A stretch of 64,000 nt of DNA from Rhopalosiphum padi (taxonomy: Eukaryota; Arthropoda; Insecta; Hemiptera; Aphididae). Shown in pieces: positions 39,273 to 50,440 of the stretch (position 1 is the stretch's first letter; each line of letters begins with the position of its first letter). The notes beneath the pieces were generated by a model that worked only from the letters and a program-made list of their open reading frames with translations, was not told the origin of the DNA and did not search any database. A program made the translations under genes and the position numbers. Where the stretch lies: contig NC_083597.1 of the NCBI RefSeq assembly GCF_020882245.1, forward strand, positions 1,212,581 through 1,276,580, written 5' to 3'.

Positions 39273-41579
39273 AAGTCAAATAGGTACTCCATCTATATCC
39301 GGTTAAAAGCTTAAAATATTTAAATTTTTATTTATAAATTACTTATTATGCATTATATATAAAAAATAATATATACTGTTTTTAATGTTATTATTATATT
39401 TGTAAAGTAGCTAATAGCTATACCTACATATACATTGTTTTATTATTTTTCGGTATTTTTAATGAATTTAAAACACGAATAGGTAACGAAAGACAATCTG
39501 TATAATGTGTTTAGTTACTAAAAACAGTACAACTACGTATAATAGTACTATACATTTATATGATAAATACGACAATGCGTATAATAATATATACTCAAGT
39601 CAAAGCACATCTCATCATATATTATCTATACAGTATACTCGTGTGTTATATTTTTCAATTCAGTATAGGTACAAATGAAATTAATGTCATTTATAATTCA
39701 GAATTCTGTCTTATAAATAGGAATATAGGTAAATAGGACAGCTTATAACTTACACAAATCGTGATGGGAAATAATAATTAGCGTGAGAATACCTACTCAT
39801 TATATGTTATATATTATTATTTCACGTATAGTTCATACACGTATAGTACACGAATCGTCTTCCATACGTTATACTTATCTTACGGTACCTACCTAATTTA
39901 AATGCGCGGTTAGATGCAGTTATAGACTTATGGTATATAGGTACTGATATGATCATTTATAAATATAATACTGTTTATAAAGTGTTAGAACGCAAACTAA
40001 ACGAATTTAGTCACGATTAAAAGTTTCTACTATAATTTTTTGATCTAATTCAAATGTGTTTAATATAGTTTATCCGTTATTTGTATAGAGAGTATACTGT
40101 ATACACTGACTATTTAATTAATATTTACAGTACCTATTTACTCATGTTTGGGCATTGTAATCGAATAAGTTCTTTCGAAACTTAACGAACAATAATAAAT
40201 AATAATATATGCTATATATATAGGTGGGTTATCTATCGATACTCATCTGCATGATAATTATTTTTAAAAAAATAAATCAATATTGATATAGACATTGCAA
40301 TTTTATTAAATTGTAGGTCAACGCTTAAAAACCAGAAATCATAGGGCAGATGGTAAGTAGGAAGCGTCAGAAACATATCGGTATTCAAATTCAATGAACT
40401 TTCTCGCGTGGCTCTTTATAACGATAGTCTTGTCAATGATATGGTAGACCTAGTGTTAAACGAGCGATGGAGATTCGGTTCACTCTGAAAACGTAGTAGA
40501 TATTTAACTGTGTTAATAGATGCAATGTAAAGTATGTCTGTAAAGGCCCTGTACCTCAAGACCTCAGCACTCATAATTTAATTATATAAAGTGTTGAAGT
40601 ACCTACTAATAATTCTAATACTATATTACAGGACAACTGATGGGCCGAAATGTTTGGATGCTATATTACACTAGCTATTACAGTAACAGTATAATACCTA
40701 TATTTGTTCTAGTTAGTTCAATTGTTCAACATACTTGTTTTGTATATTAATCAAAAAACAAATCCTATATAATATATTTTTATGCTATATATACCTAACC
40801 TAACCTATGCATTGGCTAAAAACTTATTTTTTACTTTTTATTTATTTAAGACATTTAAATCTATTTACACAAAATTTATAATACACATTAAGTATTTAAG
40901 TTAACAATTAACGTATTATAGATGATTTTGCATAATGTTAGGAAATTCATCGAATTAACTAGGTACCAATAAACTAGTAAAAACTTTTTATATCTGCTAT
41001 TAATTTTTTATTATTAATATTTTATAGTTAAAACGGTTTTACTTTTTTTATAAGTACCTATTAATAGAAACTTCTAAATTATATTTTAATTAAAATTATT
41101 GTACCTGCGTATCGTCAATTATTTGAAAAAAATGGTATCAGTAAATTAATACAGATTGTATTATTATAGGTATATTATTATTGTTATTATTGTATATAAT
41201 ATATATATATATATATTTGCAAATCGAAATTAATTGTTCGCATGGGACACGGATTCAAAGTTTTTAGGTTATAAAATTGTTTTGCACGGTCAGATTCTAT
41301 AATCTTAGAAGCGATATACAAGTTCCGACGGTATAACTTCAAATTTGATCGTAATATATTATATATATTATATTGACAGGCGAGAGCGTCGCCACCGTCG
41401 GATGTAGACTGCAGTATAGACACGCGCGCGAGCGTGGCGAATAATAATATTAATTGTCCGACGTCCGTCTTAAGACCCGACAAATATATATATATCATAA
41501 TTGTTATTGACTACCGCAATGTCTAGGTGTTTACAACTGTGTGTAGATATTTTTTAGTTAGTCCGATACGTGCGCCAAG
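39273..41579. other. intergenic spacer
   Basis: AT-rich. A more GC-balanced segment at 40320-40560 is not recognised. TTAGG-type repeats (CCTAACCTAACCT) occur near 40795-40807. GC-rich sequence with CACGCGCGCGAGCG near 41420-41440 may mark a promoter for the transcript starting further right. Confidence 0.4.
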
Positions 41580-41941
41580 CAGTATAAGAGAGAGGGAATA
41601 CAGTTAGTGGAGACGATATACAACGAATGGACTGCTAGAAACTGCAGATACCTGTTGTAGGTATACGTAGGTAACTAAGTAAGTAGGTATAGCTGGCGCA
41701 TGTGACTGCGTCTAGAAACGGATCAAGAAATGTGTTCGCGTTTAGTCGTGATCGAGCTTAACTATTAAGAAGTACTAATCGTTACCTATATTACTACATG
41801 CCTAATGATACTCATTATTTTTTTTTATCTTCTCAGCAGAATCTCGTATCCGAGTTAACACGAATAATATTTAATTTCACAGTGCGGTCGTATTTCTGTA
41901 TATTTTTGTCTATAATAAGCGTATAAGTACATAGTTACCAG
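41580..41941 (+). other. possible 5' non-coding exon and promoter of the small secreted protein gene
   Basis: GC-balanced stretch ending in a strong donor, TTACCAG|GTGAGTGAT at 41941/41942. The next good acceptor on this strand in the right place is TTTTCAG at 47864-47870, followed by the 72-bp leader of the small secreted protein. Linking them implies a 5.9 kb intron. This is inference from splice signals and composition; the transcription start is unknown. Confidence 0.35.
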
Positions 41942-44900
41942 GTGAGTGATAAACACATGTTTTTATTAAAATGTAATTGTTGTAATTTAAATTTCTATGT
42001 ACCTATCTTTAGTTTAACGCATTTTAAATATTCGTATTAAAATGATCAATTATTTATTTTATTATTTAACGAATTTTAATTTCTTTTAATTAGATTATTT
42101 TAACAAGCACAATTATTATTAATGTTGTTGAATAACGGAAATGTATAATATTCATTGTATACGACATTTTTAAAGTCAACATATGATAAGTGAATGTATA
42201 AATTTGTTTAAAAGTTGTAAAATTCAAGATATAAACACAGAATATAATAATATAAATAAGACAAGATTAGGAATATAAACTTGTTTTTAATATCTGTAGC
42301 ATGTAATTAGATCAATCAGTATTCAGAATGAAAATACACATAGATCTTTTTATCATACAAAACAGTCCGTTTGAAATCCCTTCAAATGTTAATTTTTGTC
42401 CTAAATCCTAATACCACACAGATGGAAAATGTCTTAATCTTATAGCAATAGGTCGAGTGATAATTTATTGAATACCACAGGCTTGTATTTTTTTTTTATT
42501 TAAACTGAAAACTTCACACTTTCGCAGATCACCTCTAAAACGTGACTCGGGCTTAACACATAGTTTAACTAGTTTAAGCTCCTTGAATATACCCGGGGAT
42601 ATTTTAAATATTCAATATAGCATATTATAGAGTTAATTATTATTATTATTATTGTAATAAAAATTGATTTTATTATATACATTTAATATTTTAATTTATA
42701 ATTTATTATTATAAGTAGGTACTTATAGTTATAACATAAAACAACATTAATAGTATTACTGCTTTAATTTTTTTTTAATTTAAAATATGTTATTAATTAT
42801 TATCTTATCAGTACACTATAGTTTCTCCCCTATTATTGTTTCAACAGCCTATACATCTATAGTAATTCATGCCTGATTGACTGTTAAGTCGTATAGTTCT
42901 GAGATTAAAGTGGGAGGTAAAAATAATATTTTTCAATAATTAATAATCAAAATTTATTTTGTCTTTGATTAAAAAATATATACATGCCATATAATCAATA
43001 AGAAGACCAACTAAAAAAAATATTTTGAAGGAGAAAAATCTTCCCACCAATCACTATTTATAGCTTTTGAACCTTTAATAATTATAGATAAATTAGTACC
43101 TACTACAAACATTATTTTACTATTTCTAATACAAATAATAAATATAGTTATATAGTAATTAATATATTAATAAGTTTTAACATGTACCTCGGTATTCGAT
43201 ATTATAATAAGATGTCTTCTAGTATGAATGGAGGTCGTGTAGGGTGAGCTACAGTATTTATATTAGAGAAGGATTGTTTTCACTGTGTTTTAAAAAGCTA
43301 TTTTTGTTTTAGTCTGTTATTACTTGTTAAATCATTGATCAATCTGTACAATTGTACAATGTCTATGTATAATATAGTTATACTTCAACAAGACAACTAC
43401 TTATATGGTATAATGAAGGCTATTGAAAATAATATTTATCAGTTTTTCGTGGTTTGTTTTTGTTTATAAAATATAACTGATATAAATCTATGAGTATTTA
43501 AACGGACAATTCACAATTGAAATAATCATTAAATTGTAGGCGTATTAATATTATCATGTTTATCGCTTGTAGCCTTGTAAAAAATTGATGCCCCAAATGG
43601 TCTAAATTATTAAAATATAAATTATTTTATAAACGTATTTTATTTAATTAAAAAAATGTCTTAATTTCTATAGTATATCTAGTACTCAGTATTAATTCGA
43701 AAATTTAATCGTTGCAACAAATACGTGTAATCTATACATTCATAAAGTTATTTAATAATTTTAGTAAAAATACTTAAAGAAAGTGACTTTTACTTTTAAT
43801 TAATGATTTTAACTTAAAATATGAAATAATACTATTAGAATTAGAATTCCGTTGACTTCAAAGTTCAGAGAAAAAACTTGAACTCCTGCGAGATTTTAAG
43901 TTATATAAAAGTTATTTGGTAAGTACTAAATAGGAAAATCATACCTACTCTAATTAATATCTGACAAATGCAAAATATAAATTTCTCTGCAAAAGATATA
44001 AAATATTAAATTTGAACGCATAATAGGTGCAATACTGTAATGGAACCTATAAATGTAAAAAGCTTTATTTGTAATTCTTTCAATATGACTGATATAACAT
44101 AATTATAGAAACAAAAGTAATTTCTAAGTCTTTACATGATTTCACTTACCATTGAAACATTGTTAAGCTTACAATCATAACAAATACTAGCAAGAACGAG
44201 AAGAAATCCTCTCCTCTACTCACCTTCAAGGCTTCAAATAATCCTCAGCACAACTCACCGCTACAATCGAACTATTAAAAGTTATCAAAACAGTCCATAT
44301 ATACTAAGAAATAAAAATCAATAATTATTTATCTACTATTTTAATTTTAAGAATATTTCTATACATTTCCTATGATCTCCAATAGACTTGACTATCAAGG
44401 ATGCATATTTATTTAAAAAAAAAAAATACCATATTAAATTTTAAAATTTTGTATTTTCTGATATTAAGACAACCCATTTAAATAGCTCCAATCATCAAAC
44501 TTATTTACATTTTCCTGTAAAATAATACTAATATAATCACAAAATTACTATATTTTTTTTATTAATTAAAAACTACCTGCTTAAAATTAAATATGCTATC
44601 TGCAATCCGCATCAGTATAATATAGTATATACAATCACAATGTACTAAACTTACCTACTTAGTACTTATATAGATAGTAGATACGCGGACATTCGGTGAC
44701 ATACCTATTACCTACTACATATTATATTATAATATATGGATAGATAGATCGATAAACAATACAAATAAAAATAAAATATAATATATATATATATTATTAC
44801 TTATTAGTTATTGATTCTGAATGCGATAAATGTAATTTTTCGTGTAAGTATTTTGTATTATATTAACATTTCTTAATTATCACCTAAACTGAATAATATT

Positions 44901-47668
44901 ACAGCATTCGTAAAATACTGACAATTTCGTCGTTTTCAAATACAATCATCACCGTTGTATTGTTTTGAGGGAAATCGATTTGTCAATATTACATTGTTTT
45001 CGAAAAATTAATCGTTATTGAAAAAAAAGCGTGTTATAATATGTATTATTTACGATTTGAATCGATGTTTATAGGATCCGGTATGACGCGCCCATCGGCT
45101 ATTAGTTATTATAGCGGGCTGCATCGAAGTATCGTACGATACAGAAACAGAACGTCATTTCATCGTTATCCGAACATCCTATTGCTATTATTGTGGTGAG
45201 AAAACTCTGTATAGGTACTCCGAAAAGAAACTCTGTCTAACACTTATATACATAGACAATTACTATGATCATCAATAATACACGATAGTTTGTGTACAAT
45301 ATACTATAATGGGCATAGGCGCTTTCAGAGGTCCCCAATAATTTATTGGCTGTAAACATATACATCATGTACGCCTTGCTCATCGGCATTGCACGAATGT
45401 CGACTGCAGCGATGACCATTGTTCGTCGTGGTGTTTGATTAATGAATGACTGTCGCCGCGCGATGTACAATATTATTATAATACTACATTGTTCTGTAGA
45501 TAATAGATCATCGATGAGACGGCGGCGAACGCATCATTTAAATAAACCGAAACCTGTAAAAGATCGTTGGACTATGGGGGTGCCAAGAAAATCATATTAC
45601 TACTTAATATTTATAATATAATATGATGTGATGCAGTTGCATTGTATATTGTCTTGAAAATATAATAAATTATTGTACACGGAGCGTATCTATATTAAAT
45701 AATATTGGACATCTACTGCTTCATAAATTATAATAATATATACAGAGTGATTCGCCGAGTATGCTCGCCCCCTTTTTTCATCAATTATGTTGTTACTCAA
45801 CATTATTTAACCATATTTCCTAATGGAATTTTTATATAAGCTTAAAGACCCTATTTTCAAATTCTTGTGAGTTTTTGTATTACTTAAAACCATTTGTGGA
45901 AATACAAATAAATATTTTTCAAACGAGAACCTCCACTTCCTACTGTAAATTATTTAGCGAATTTTCCTACAAAAATACAAAAAAATTACAAAATTCAAAT
46001 TGAAACAGTTTTTAAGTTATTCAACTTTGTGTTTTGTATACTCGCACTAAGGATAATATTATAGGCCCATGATAAAAGGTTTGGAAGATATGGGGGCTAT
46101 GATTTGTACATTTTTATAATTAATATTAATCTATTAACATTTATAATTTATAAAAATTGTCCAACTGTCTAAGTATAATAAATTCTAGAAACAATATTAC
46201 GTACATAAGTTAATATAATTGTAAGGACTACATTTTGTCATTATACTATAAATATAAACATTTTAGTTTCCAAGAAACTACGCATTCAAATTTTCTAAAT
46301 TTTTAATAGGAACATCAAAATAAATCTTACCACTAAATAATTTACAGTAAGAAAGTTGAAACTCATACGAAAATAATAATCTGTATCTATCATCACAAGA
46401 CTTTCTTTAAGTAATTCAAAAATATCTTCAAAATTTGAAAAAACAATTTTTAAATATATTTAAAAATTCAAAAAAATCGAAATTTGAAGACATTTAATAT
46501 TAAAAGAAAAAATGGGGGCGAGCAAGTTTGGTGAATCACTCTGTATAATATATTGTATTTATATACACACATGGTATATGTACCTAATATAATAAAATGT
46601 CGTTAGAAAGTCAAGGACGCGGCGTTTGTAGAATCTGGACTATCGGAGACCAGTTTTAGGCGGTTCCGTTACTTTATTTTCCACTTTCTTACGTCCATCG
46701 TCTGGGTACCGAATAATACCTACCGACAAACGATAGTTAATACCTATAATATATTAAACACAATACAATTAATACTTAAAAAATAATTACAAACATGTTT
46801 TCTATTAAACAAATAATAATAACAATATCTATCGTTGTATGCGTTATGTTTATGAAAAAATATAATGATTTCTCAAGATTTTACAATCGAATTTAAGACG
46901 ATGAACTGATCATTGTTGTCCCTATACCTACATAAAGTCTAAAATCGCTATGTGTAGTTCTCGATCTATAGTTATGCGTTAATAACAGGGAAATAATAAT
47001 TCTAAAATATATTCGGTTTCATCTACAGATCCGCACACAAAATACGACCATAATGCTGTGTAACGTCTGGGACGATACAGCTGTAATATACCTAAATATA
47101 GGTAGGTGCTATACTATACTAACTACAGTAAATATAGGTACTATAAAATAAGTTTTAAAAATGTTGAAAATGTAATTATCGTTTAGACTTTACAGCAAAT
47201 TGCCGCTTCATGCATGGTTGCAACCCCATTATAAATACTTACCTACTCTCTTTATATGAAGGTATATAAGAAATAAAATAAACCCCTCCCTCCTTACATA
47301 AATAATTATTAAATTACTAGAGTAGACTGAAAATAATCTACTTAAAAATGTTAACAATCTAGATTAACATATCTTGACTATAATCATACATTCATTATTC
47401 ATACATCATACATAATACTATGATAAATACAAAAAGGTAATAATAGTCAATATATATATAGGTCTACACACATGTAGTACTTAAGTTTAGGTATTGGATA
47501 TAGGTATAGTGACTATGTATTAACTACCTACTTTCTAATTTATCCATATGATTAACATAGGCACCTATTTTTAAAATTCGAAAATTCAGCTTTTAGTGCA
47601 TTTGTGATGTTGATAATATATATATGAATATAAATATACGCAGATGCTTTCCCCTTTCGTAATTCATA
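41942..47668. other. long AT-rich region (possible intron)
   Basis: No coding exon recognised. Contains a terminal-repeat element at 45742-46544. GC-richer sequence at about 45060-45140 and 45360-45540 is unexplained; the 77-codon reverse frame at 45237-45470 there has no recognisable domain. A short (TA)n run is near 44780. Confidence 0.4.
45742..46544. mobile_element. terminal inverted-repeat element (ACAGAGTGATTC ends), copy 1
   Basis: 803 bp. Left end ACAGAGTGATTCGCCGAGTA and reverse-complemented right end ACAGAGTGATTCACCAAACT are followed on both sides by TGCTCGCCCCC, so the inverted repeat is about 31 bp. The flanks are too AT-rich to fix a target-site duplication. No transposase was seen. 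A decayed relative lies at 34949-35580. Confidence 0.85.
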
Positions 47669-47840
47669 CGTAGGCGAAATTTGAGTTTTAAATTTGGGGG
47701 GGGGCTATTATAATTTGTATATATTTACTGTGTGTATGCTCCCTGAGATATATAAAGGTGGAAAGGGATATATACAAACTATTTTGGGGGACTATGATTG
47801 ATTTTGAGGGGGCTTAGCCCCCCCTCAAATTGCGCTTATG
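47669..47840. mobile_element. 172-bp hAT-type MITE beside a splice acceptor
   Basis: Inverted ends CGTAGGCGAAATTTGAG and (reverse complement) CATAAGCGCAATTTGAG match at 14 of 17 positions. They are bracketed by the perfect 8-bp duplication AATTCATA at 47661-47668 and 47841-47848. Subterminal G/C runs (GGGGGGGGGC, GCCCCCCCTC) are present. The right end lies 30 bp before the predicted acceptor at 47870. Confidence 0.88.
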
Positions 47841-47942
47841 AATTCATATATAGTATCGTATAGTTTTCAGGCGTGAAGTGATGTGAAATACCAAGAGATA
47901 TTATTACTGTCAAATCAATACCTATTCCGCCGGAGCGTAATA

Positions 47943-48330
47943 ATGACACTGCGACGTCACTTGACGTTAGCCCTATGTCTAGCTCTATTTTGTATGATAG
48001 AAGTGAGTATACCTGTTGTTGGCATAGTAAATAACGGAATAAATAGATCAATTGCCTACTGTGAACTTTTGTTTGTGTGCAATTTTTTAGTGGACGAGTG
48101 GATCAAAGTTGAGGAAACAGCGTGAGACAACAATTATGAAGTTTGTCAAGTTACTATTCTATAGGCTGATTTACGGTTTCGCCAATATGATCGGTATGGG
48201 AGAAGTTGCTGAAGAATTCGGCGACGGAGTGCTAGCTCCCCCGGACAGCGATTATCGACAAGAAGACGCAGAGGACGATTATTACAACGACAATAAGAAC
48301 GACGATTATTACAATTATGAAGAATATTGA
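47943..48330 (+). CDS. small secreted protein with acidic Tyr/Asp/Asn-rich C-terminus
   Basis: Two exons, 47943-48002 and 48091-48330, with GTGAGT donor and TTTTTTAG acceptor and an 88-bp intron. They give 99 codons before TGA. The N-terminus is a signal peptide (MTLRRHLTLALCLALFCMIE, then WTSGS with a likely cleavage site). The mature part starts basic, has the hydrophobic stretch LLFYRLIYGFANMIGMG, then VLAPPDSDYRQ, and ends in a run of Asp, Asn and Tyr (DDYYNDNKNDDYYNYEEY). The tyrosines beside acidic residues could be sulfated. There are no cysteines after the signal peptide, so it is not a disulfide-rich peptide. The family was not recognised. It could be a secreted insect-conserved peptide or a salivary effector; nothing in the sequence decides between them. 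Confidence 0.65.
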
Positions 48331-49541
48331 TATCAAGACCGAACGAACCCTGCTTAGAATATTTATAAATTATTAATTAGTGTAATTAATATTAATATTA
48401 CTACCTATACTATATTCAAGTTGAGTTTACTCACTTTTGCGCATTCCTAATGAGTCTACAACGATACAAATTATGTGATGAAGGATATTACACTTCATTA
48501 TACTTTGTAGCGTGTTGCTTACAGCGTTAACTTGAATAGAGTACCACAGCTAGTCGCTATACCTAAAAATTTATTCTGTTTCACTATAATGTAAAGTGAT
48601 AAATGTTTATTTGTATATTTTTACTATGTCTTATTAATTTTACATATTCACGAGGTAAACATTTTTAGAGTGAACGTTAAATTTGCAATTTTATAATACA
48701 TGCGAGTATGGTATCTTCTTAGTGCTTTGCAATTTTTGTTCAGAAAATTTCTTACCAATAATTATTTGTATTGTTGTAAATTGTAATACATATAGGGTTA
48801 GGTAATATTATTATTAACTATAAATTATTATAATATATTTATTTTATAAAATATATTTATATGTATAATTATTTGTATATGTGTGTGTATCAGTATACCT
48901 AGTACTTTCTTTATATTTCATAATTTATATTTATATACATGATACAATATACGACTTCATAATATCTTGGCAAGTTATCTATAGTTTTAGTACCTTCAGC
49001 ATTTTAGATTTAATTGTTTAGAATTTTCAGATGATTATTATATAGTGAAATAGACATAATATATTTATTATTTTGTCAATTCTTTCTACTTTCAACAGAT
49101 ACACTAGCAACTGCAGCATTTAAAAGTCAGGCGTATAAAAATAAATTTAACGATGAATGCATCTAGTTTCATATTAAATAAATCTCAATTTTTAATTTAA
49201 CATTTATTGACTGCAGTGATTCTATATTTGTATGCGTCCGTCCTATGTTTATTTTATAATAAGCCTTTCAAAGAAATGTGACTGAGTATAATGAAAATAA
49301 TGTATTTACAAATTTATAGTAGATACCTATTGACTGATTTATATTTACTACTTTGAGTCCTAAAACATAACGTGATACACTATTATGTATTATCTATATT
49401 AAATAATATAATTTATTATACTATACCTATCTATATATGTAATTTATTTTTATAACAACACAATTTAAATTAAAAAAAAAAAATAAACTGTATTCAGACA
49501 TTGACTGAACGATCCTCGATTAAGTATAGAAACCTTCCATG
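48331..49541. other. 3' UTR and spacer after the small secreted protein gene
   Basis: AT-rich, no gene recognised. AATAAA-type motifs are present (for example near 49181), so a long 3' UTR is possible. Confidence 0.4.
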
Positions 49542-50059
49542 CATGGTCTCCCGGAGGGGGGCAAAACGGGGCATTCCCCCCCCTAGAATTCAAATAGAAT
49601 GTTGAACATTTTAACTTTTATTTTGATTTATAAACATTTCATCGATATTTTTACTTTAGTTTGTGGGGTTGGTATTTATTTTGATTTCATATAATTCTAA
49701 CACATTTTGTACTTTACAAGGAATAAACTTTTTTTAATGTATTTTTTGGTGTTTGATTTCATTATGAGTCTCCTCTTTGTAATTTTTAAATTATTATTTT
49801 AATCTTCTGGTCTTTGACTTTAAATCAATAATCAATTATGTTGTTATTTTTATTCTATTGTATTTCTGTTTATTTTATAAAATGTTTTTCACTGTCTAAA
49901 TTTTTTTTAATTACTCTCTATCTCTAACTCAAGCATTGCTTATAAGAGATGGATAATCATTTTAATTCTGTATGTAAAAATGTAAACTTGTACTTATATT
50001 ATGATTCAATAAAAAAAAAATATGCCCCTCCCTGATAAATTTCCAGCGGGTGCCCAATG
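49542..50059. mobile_element. 518-bp hAT-type non-autonomous element
   Basis: Bracketed by the perfect 8-bp duplication CTTCCATG at 49534-49541 and 50060-50067. Left end CATGGTCTCCCGG and reverse-complemented right end CATTGGGCACCCG are imperfect inverted repeats. G- and C-runs lie just inside both ends. The AT-rich core has no transposase. Confidence 0.85.
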
Positions 50060-50169
50060 CTTCCATGTATAGAGAAGCTAAATAGGTATAGCTAAATATA
50101 GCCAAATAGGTATTATATACAAAGATAGGTTCCTACTATATTCTGTACAAAATAAACTGGACCAGTGAC

Positions 50170-50440
50170 GAAATATGCATCATCTATTCCGATCACCTTC
50201 GACTGCCCACAATAGTGATCTCAGTATGAAAAAGCGTCCATTCCTGAACAGCCGGCTGCAGTCATCAGACAAAGTTTCCGACTTCCTGTTTGGCCCCTTG
50301 GGATGGAAGAAAAAACACCTGAGATACATGAATCCTTCATCAGAGCCAAGACCAAATTCACCGCCTTGGTGGATGAGATCCTGACGCTGAAGGAAGAGAA
50401 CAAAAAGGTGAGGCAGAACATAGATAGCAATAATTGAGGA
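50170..50440 (+). pseudogene. GC-rich coding-like fragment, possibly transposon-derived
   Basis: Base composition is far more GC-rich than the flanks. One plus frame beginning near 50306 reads MEEKTPEIHESFIRAKTK, then TALVDEILTLKEENKKVRQN, a plausible coiled-coil segment. It runs into a stop near 50435 and has no upstream start or splice context that I could support. It resembles the N-terminal part of retrotransposon ORF1 proteins in style only. It could also be an exon of an unrecognised gene. Confidence 0.3.

Noticed and set aside
45237..45470. 77-codon minus-strand open frame in a GC-richer patch
   Set aside because: Higher GC made it worth a look, but the product has no recognisable motif, signal peptide or splice context.
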